A stretch of DNA of 64,000 bases from Anseranas semipalmata (Eukaryota > Chordata > Aves > Anseriformes > Anseranatidae): positions 46,031 through 110,030 of the forward strand of contig VXAA01000970.1 of the NCBI GenBank assembly GCA_013399115.1. The letters are read 5' to 3'. The position numbers were made by a program, and so were the translations under genes. Shown one piece after another: positions 59,660-64,000 of the stretch (position 1 is its first letter; the number at the start of each line of letters is the position of its first letter). The notes below the pieces were generated by a model that worked only from the letters and a program-made list of their open reading frames with translations, did no database searches and had not been told where the DNA came from.

Positions 59660-59690
59660 AATAAAGATGTCACTCAGTGTAGACCAGGTT
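59660..59690 (+). terminator. LUZP1: Candidate intermediate poly(A) signal
   Basis: AATAAA at 59660-59665 with a GTTGTTTTT run about 22 bases downstream. Confidence 0.4.
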
Positions 59691-61080
59691 GTTTTTACCA
59701 CAACTGAGATTAAATCTGAGAAAGAAAACTCTCCTTAAATTTGAAAGGGGCCATGCCCTCTAATCATGAGTGCAATAGGAGCTGATTGTATTATTAAAAT
59801 TATAGCAATGACTTCAGGAAACACAATGTGTTTTACTCAAATTGCACACTTTTTTGAACAGCTGTAAAATAGAGTATATGTGTAAATATTGCCATCACTG
59901 AAGAAATGTTTGTAATTTTAGCATATAAATATAACAGGCTTTTCAGTGGACTTGATGCCAAGAGGCTGCGTATCAAGCATTCGGATAATTCCAAAGTTGT
60001 AAATGTATTTGCTGTACAGAAGAAGTGTGCCAGCGCTCGCTTCTTCCAAGGGAACAGAGACGCTGGTCCTTTTTGGAGAACCAGTGGCTTTTCCCCAAAA
60101 GGCCAGTGCCAGCTTGAGGGGTTAGCAGCTTGCTGCTTCACGGAGTGGTTCCCTTTGTGTCTGGAAATGACACTGCAGGCTGCAGTGTCACCTCTCCAGC
60201 CACTCAGGTTGCATGGAGTGGGGACAACTTTGCAGTGCAACCACCAGTGCCACACGTTCAACTGCAGCTCACTGGACACTGATGAAGGGAGAGCCACCGT
60301 CCACCTGCAGATGGTACCTCCAGGAAAGGAAAACGGAAGGAAGCACAGACCAGGGTGATGCACCTGGTGCTTCAAAAGACACTTGACATGAGCGATTTCT
60401 TGCTACAGATTGAAGCAATAGTCACATTGGTGTTATCTCTAACATAGTAGACCTCATCTCTGCCACCCTTGCACATAACTGGAGCAGTCAAAGCACTGGG
60501 CCAAGGCCAGCCTCCAGTGGACTGCTTTATACATGATGAAACATGAAGCCATTGTTCGCAGATGCATCTGACGGTCAGTAACCTAGGGACCCAAAGGATA
60601 ATCATTGTAGGCTGCCCAGCATGCAGTGCAGGCACCTGCCTTGTGGAAGCAGCACTCCAGGCTGCATGGAATGTATTTTTAAGAGAAAAAAAAAAAAATC
60701 TATTTTTTGTATTTGTAGACATATACTTGGGCTGGGGCAGCTTAGTTAGAAGACAATAATGCAAGAAATCTTTTCATAATCACAGACTCATCCAAGTTAA
60801 GGAAATTTTCCAGGGTTACAGTATTGCCTGTTTCCCTAAAGCAAACTTCGTGTCCGATAGAGCTACCAAGCACTGTGTTTCATCCTCTCACAACTCTCCG
60901 TCAGCATGCTCAACAGAGGGAAGCCAGCTCTTTCCTCCCCGGGCTGCCCATCCAGTGGATACAGATGGTGCTCACCTCTTACTAGTTACAGTGCTCTTAG
61001 TCTGCATGCCAAAAGTAAACACACTCTTTACCTGCATGTCTCTCCTGACTCAAACACTGTCAGCTCTACAGTATATAACC

Positions 61081-61120
61081 AATAAAAACTCTCTTTTTAT
61101 ATGTTTGTGGTGTGATATTT
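61081..61120 (+). terminator. LUZP1: Best candidate distal poly(A) signal
   Basis: AATAAA at 61081-61086, then TTTTTATATGTTTGTGGTGTG within 30 bases, a textbook U/GU-rich downstream element. It would end a LUZP1 3' UTR of about 6.7 kb. Confidence 0.5.
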
Positions 61121-61615
61121 AAGGCTTCGTCTGAATCCCTGCTCATTACTCATTACATAACTGCTGTTACTCAGAGGTGCTGATATCCCTTGGTGAAGTG
61201 CAGAGGCAGCTCCAGCCTGCAGCACTGTATTTTGGTGCTGATTCTGACTACTCCATTCTTGCTTTTTTTGCCCTGTACATGTATCCAGAAAGATCTCTTA
61301 CACCCATTCCTAGGCTGCATTTAAGGCACAGACAGTACATATGCATGGCAAATGAAGTTGAACGCCGTTCCCCACTTATACTGGATGGCCTGGACTTGCA
61401 TTGCTGGGAGCAGGTTGGAGGAAGAGCATTCTTGCAGAAGGAAATGAGTCACTTGCTTCATTAGATTTCTTTCACTCAACCAGTATGAAATCAAGATATG
61501 TAATAAAATCAAGATCTGTCAGCCTTCTGGAAGAAGCGACAGGATACAGAGGTCAGAACAGGTGGCAGTCTCCTTCACAGTTCCTAGTTTAGTGCAATAT
61601 GTGGGGTACAGTCTA

Positions 61616-61640
61616 CAATAAATAAATAAATAAATAAATA
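61616..61640. repeat. AAAT tetranucleotide microsatellite
   Basis: Six AATA units in a row. The AATAAA words inside it are a by-product of the repeat and not counted as poly(A) signals. Confidence 0.92.
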
Positions 61641-61980
61641 CCTTTCAAGCATTTTGGATATTGCACCAGTACCTATCATATGCATGACCAGCCCCTGTGA
61701 CTATAACCACATCAGCTGGGGAGAAATGTGTTGATTTGTAAGAGAACTTGCACACCACACTTCATAAGGCAAAGAGCTTTGTCTGATCCATCCGGTTTAT
61801 TCTGTTTGAATAAACCTGCAAAACTGGATGCAGCTCTAGAAGCTCTAAACACTTAAATGTGTTACTGGTGTTTAGTGACATTTTAGGAGCCATTTGTAGC
61901 TGACACTTAAGCTGCTACTCTCTAGACAGAGCTAATTAACTAGAGGTAAAGTCCTACAAACATTCCCCGTTATACATTTC

Positions 61981-61999
61981 TTAAAAAAAAAAAAAAAAA
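61981..61999. repeat. Poly-A run
   Basis: About 18 A in a row with no adjoining retroposed sequence recognised. Confidence 0.85.
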
Positions 62000-63807
62000 G
62001 TGACTTTTGGCTTGACTGAGAACTCTTTTCTATCCCAGTTCACACAGACAGTTATTGAGCATCACTCGAGAGGTTGCTCTTTGTCTCTTAGCCATTACAG
62101 TAGCTACAACAGACATGCTGCTGTGTCTGGCTTGCCATGGACAGCAGAGATCTATAAACGTGTATACAAAGTTATTACTGGAAGCTCCCACATCTGCTTG
62201 CAGTGTCTCCCTTAAAATACATTATGCTTATACCACAGGATCGTTCTTTTCCTTGTTCATTATTCAAGGCTGGGCTCACTACTCCTATGTGAGGACATGA
62301 TAGTACGTGTACTTGACTAATGGACCACCTACCATACTGTTGCTGCTCAGCCATGAAAATTCACCTTCTCTTTTCTTTTTGATCAGTCATGTCTACGTGC
62401 TCTGGTGGTTTTTAGTAGTCTTCCTGGTGTCTACAAACAATTGTACTCTTTCATTATCCTAGCTTCAAACCTTTGCTTTTGCAAGGTTGTTAATGTAAAA
62501 CATCTCTTCAATAGTAACATTTTGAGCCAGATCCTATGTGCTGCCCATGTTTATATCAGGCATTGCTTCTCCTCCCAGGGTCTCTGATCAGCCACTCACA
62601 CAGATGTTAGCACTGTCTGAAGTTTTAATTCTGGCATCACATTCAAAACAGCATTTACCCAAGCTACAGGCTTAGCTAACAGCTCGCCTTAACCGTGTTT
62701 CTGCCCTTGCAAACTGATCTGCTTACCACCATTATTGCCACTCCAATCATAAAATCAATCCTAAGACTCTGCTACCCTTAGCTAGGCTGGGAATGCCTGC
62801 CTCTAGAGCCAGTCCCATTGAATGACCTCTGGATTCCCTTAATGTACAGTATCACTTTTCACCAGCAAAGTGCATGCTGCCTGTTACCCAGCTACTCACA
62901 TTCCCACCAAGGACCTTCCTCTCACCAGCTTCTCAGTGTGCTTATCCTTGTTAATATCTTTATCAACATGCTTTTTAATCCAAGGCATCTGAAACCCGGT
63001 CTTCCTTGCTTTTGGCATTTGCACAGATGCACAAACACAGTTGTCTTGGCTTTCAAGTTCTCGGCATTCAACTTGAACTGGTTCCAGCCATTCTGCATAG
63101 CTGCCATAAGGTTATGGAAACAAGGTTTAAGGATACCTAAACCCTTCAGTCCCCTCTGTTACACAGACTCCAAGAACATGGATAGCACCAAGTCAGGTAC
63201 AGTAGCCACAGCTATTTCCATTCAAAAACACCACCAGAGAAAGTAGTATTATTTTGTATCAGTTGGTGGCCTAGACACCACCAGGAAAGCCTCCATTCAT
63301 TCTCCTCAGCCTGCTGAAGATTCAAGCCAACATCTGCCGTTCCTCAGAAGACCCAGGGTAAATCAAGGGGGGAGCAGGGCAGAGGGCGTCCTTTGGCCTT
63401 CCTGCTGAAGTGGTCATGGCACAAGCAAGAATGCAGGTGGGTCAGGAGAGAATATAAATGAACAAATGGGAGCCTAATGCTGTGGTTTTGCCATTGCAGA
63501 GCTGAGTTAGGGGACTCACCTAACTCAGTACGAGGCCTCCCTGCACTCTGAGGTTACATCTGTACTAGCACAGTTGAAAGGCTGTTCTAGGGCTTCATAG
63601 CCAAGATGCATCATGTGGCTCCTGTCCATAGACCATGACCCCCTCCTGCTCCCTGTACCACTAACATGAAGGAAAACGTTTCCCTCCAGCCCTTTCACAG
63701 GATGGCCACAGCCAAACTGCCTCCGTGGGGCCCATCAAATACTTCATCCTTAGTGATACTCCCTTCCTCAGGCACCCTGGACTACATATATATATTTTTT
63801 TATTTAA

Positions 63808-64000
63808 AAACAGAATCACAGACCCACAGAACGGTTGAGGTTGGAAGGGACCTCTGGAGATCATCTGGTCCAACCCCGCTGCCAAGCAGGGTCACCATGA
63901 GCACATTGCACAGGATGGCATCCAGGCGGGTTTTGAAGATCTCCAGAGAAGGAGACTCCACAGCCTCTCTGGGCAGCCTGTTCCAGTGCTCTGTCACCCT
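63808..64000 (-). mobile_element. Young CR1 copy cut by window end
   Basis: Antisense tail and 3' UTR (CAGAACGGTTGAGGTTGG, GGACCTCTGGAGATCATC), then the ORF2 C-terminus ([20 protein letters not shown]). It agrees almost residue for residue with the + strand copy at 36785-37425, so both belong to one recently active subfamily. The element continues past the window. Confidence 0.95.

Larger units (their letters stand above)
54365..61100 (+). other. LUZP1: Inferred LUZP1 3' UTR and downstream
   Basis: No coding exon of another gene is recognisable and no CR1 is present for over 9 kb, unusual in this window and in keeping with a long 3' UTR. Mammalian LUZP1 also has a 3' UTR of several kb. The stretch 57.6-58.1 kb and 59.7-60.0 kb is AT-rich with U-rich and ATTTA-like words. 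ORFs such as 59906-60358 and its antisense 59833-60375 overlap each other and have no domain. The true 3' end depends on which poly(A) signal is used. Confidence 0.5.
61101..63807. other. Downstream flank, no gene seen
   Basis: No exon recognised on either strand. Mammalian gene order places KDM1A tail to tail with LUZP1; none of its conserved amine-oxidase sequence is visible, so it would lie beyond the window. Further AATAAA words occur at 61502 and 61809. Confidence 0.5.

Noticed and set aside
59833..60375. 180-codon minus-strand ORF and 150-codon + strand ORF over it
   Set aside because: They overlap each other, show no family features and lie in the inferred 3' UTR.
61101..64000. Search for KDM1A 3' exons on the minus strand
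   Set aside because: No recognisable coding exon; the gene would be beyond the window.
1..64000. CRISPR arrays, operons and bacterial-type systems
   Set aside because: The window is vertebrate nuclear DNA; the tandem repeats seen are micro- or minisatellites without spacers.

Overview
The window is a stretch of bird nuclear genome. Nearly all recognisable repeats are 5'-truncated CR1 (chicken repeat 1) non-LTR retrotransposons, with the 3' ends and octamer-like tails typical of avian CR1 subfamilies. No L1, Alu or other mammalian repeats are seen. A few very diverged CR1 relics resemble the old families shared with turtles and crocodiles. The species cannot be fixed from the sequence.

The one gene I can identify is LUZP1 (leucine zipper protein 1), on the + strand. 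Its main coding exon (start codon 47095, donor after 50250) carries 1052 codons. A second coding exon starts at 54140, in phase 0, after a 3.9 kb intron that holds a 1.75 kb antisense CR1. The joined reading frame would be 1126 residues, near the size of mammalian LUZP1 (about 1.07 thousand residues from memory). The N-terminal third is coiled coil with several leucine heptads; the rest is Ser/Lys-rich and probably disordered. LUZP1 is known as an actin- and centrosome/basal-body-associated protein that restrains primary cilium formation and acts in neural tube closure.

Layout. 1-230: assembly gap and a GC-rich patch, possibly the edge of a CpG island. 466-4605: a cluster of CR1 pieces in both orientations, one nested in another. 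4.6-12.9 kb: mostly unique DNA with two or three short CR1 3' ends; no supported gene. 12.9-14.2 kb: a CpG island interrupted by a 907-base gap, the best candidate for the LUZP1 promoter and first (non-coding) exon. 14.2-46.99 kb: inferred long 5' UTR intron of LUZP1, with scattered young and ancient CR1 copies, simple repeats and a 20-bp-period minisatellite. 46.99-54.36 kb: LUZP1 coding exons. 54.36-61.1 kb: inferred LUZP1 3' UTR with several poly(A) signals, the best at 55019 and 61081. 61.1-64 kb: downstream flank, ending in a CR1 copy cut by the window edge.

I found no previously undescribed system. The most useful leads are the uncertain C-terminus of bird LUZP1, the possible read-through isoform ending at 50268, the promoter lost in a gap, single-N joins inside repeats that may hide missing sequence, and the CR1 structures. 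All short ORFs elsewhere look like chance or CR1 fragments.
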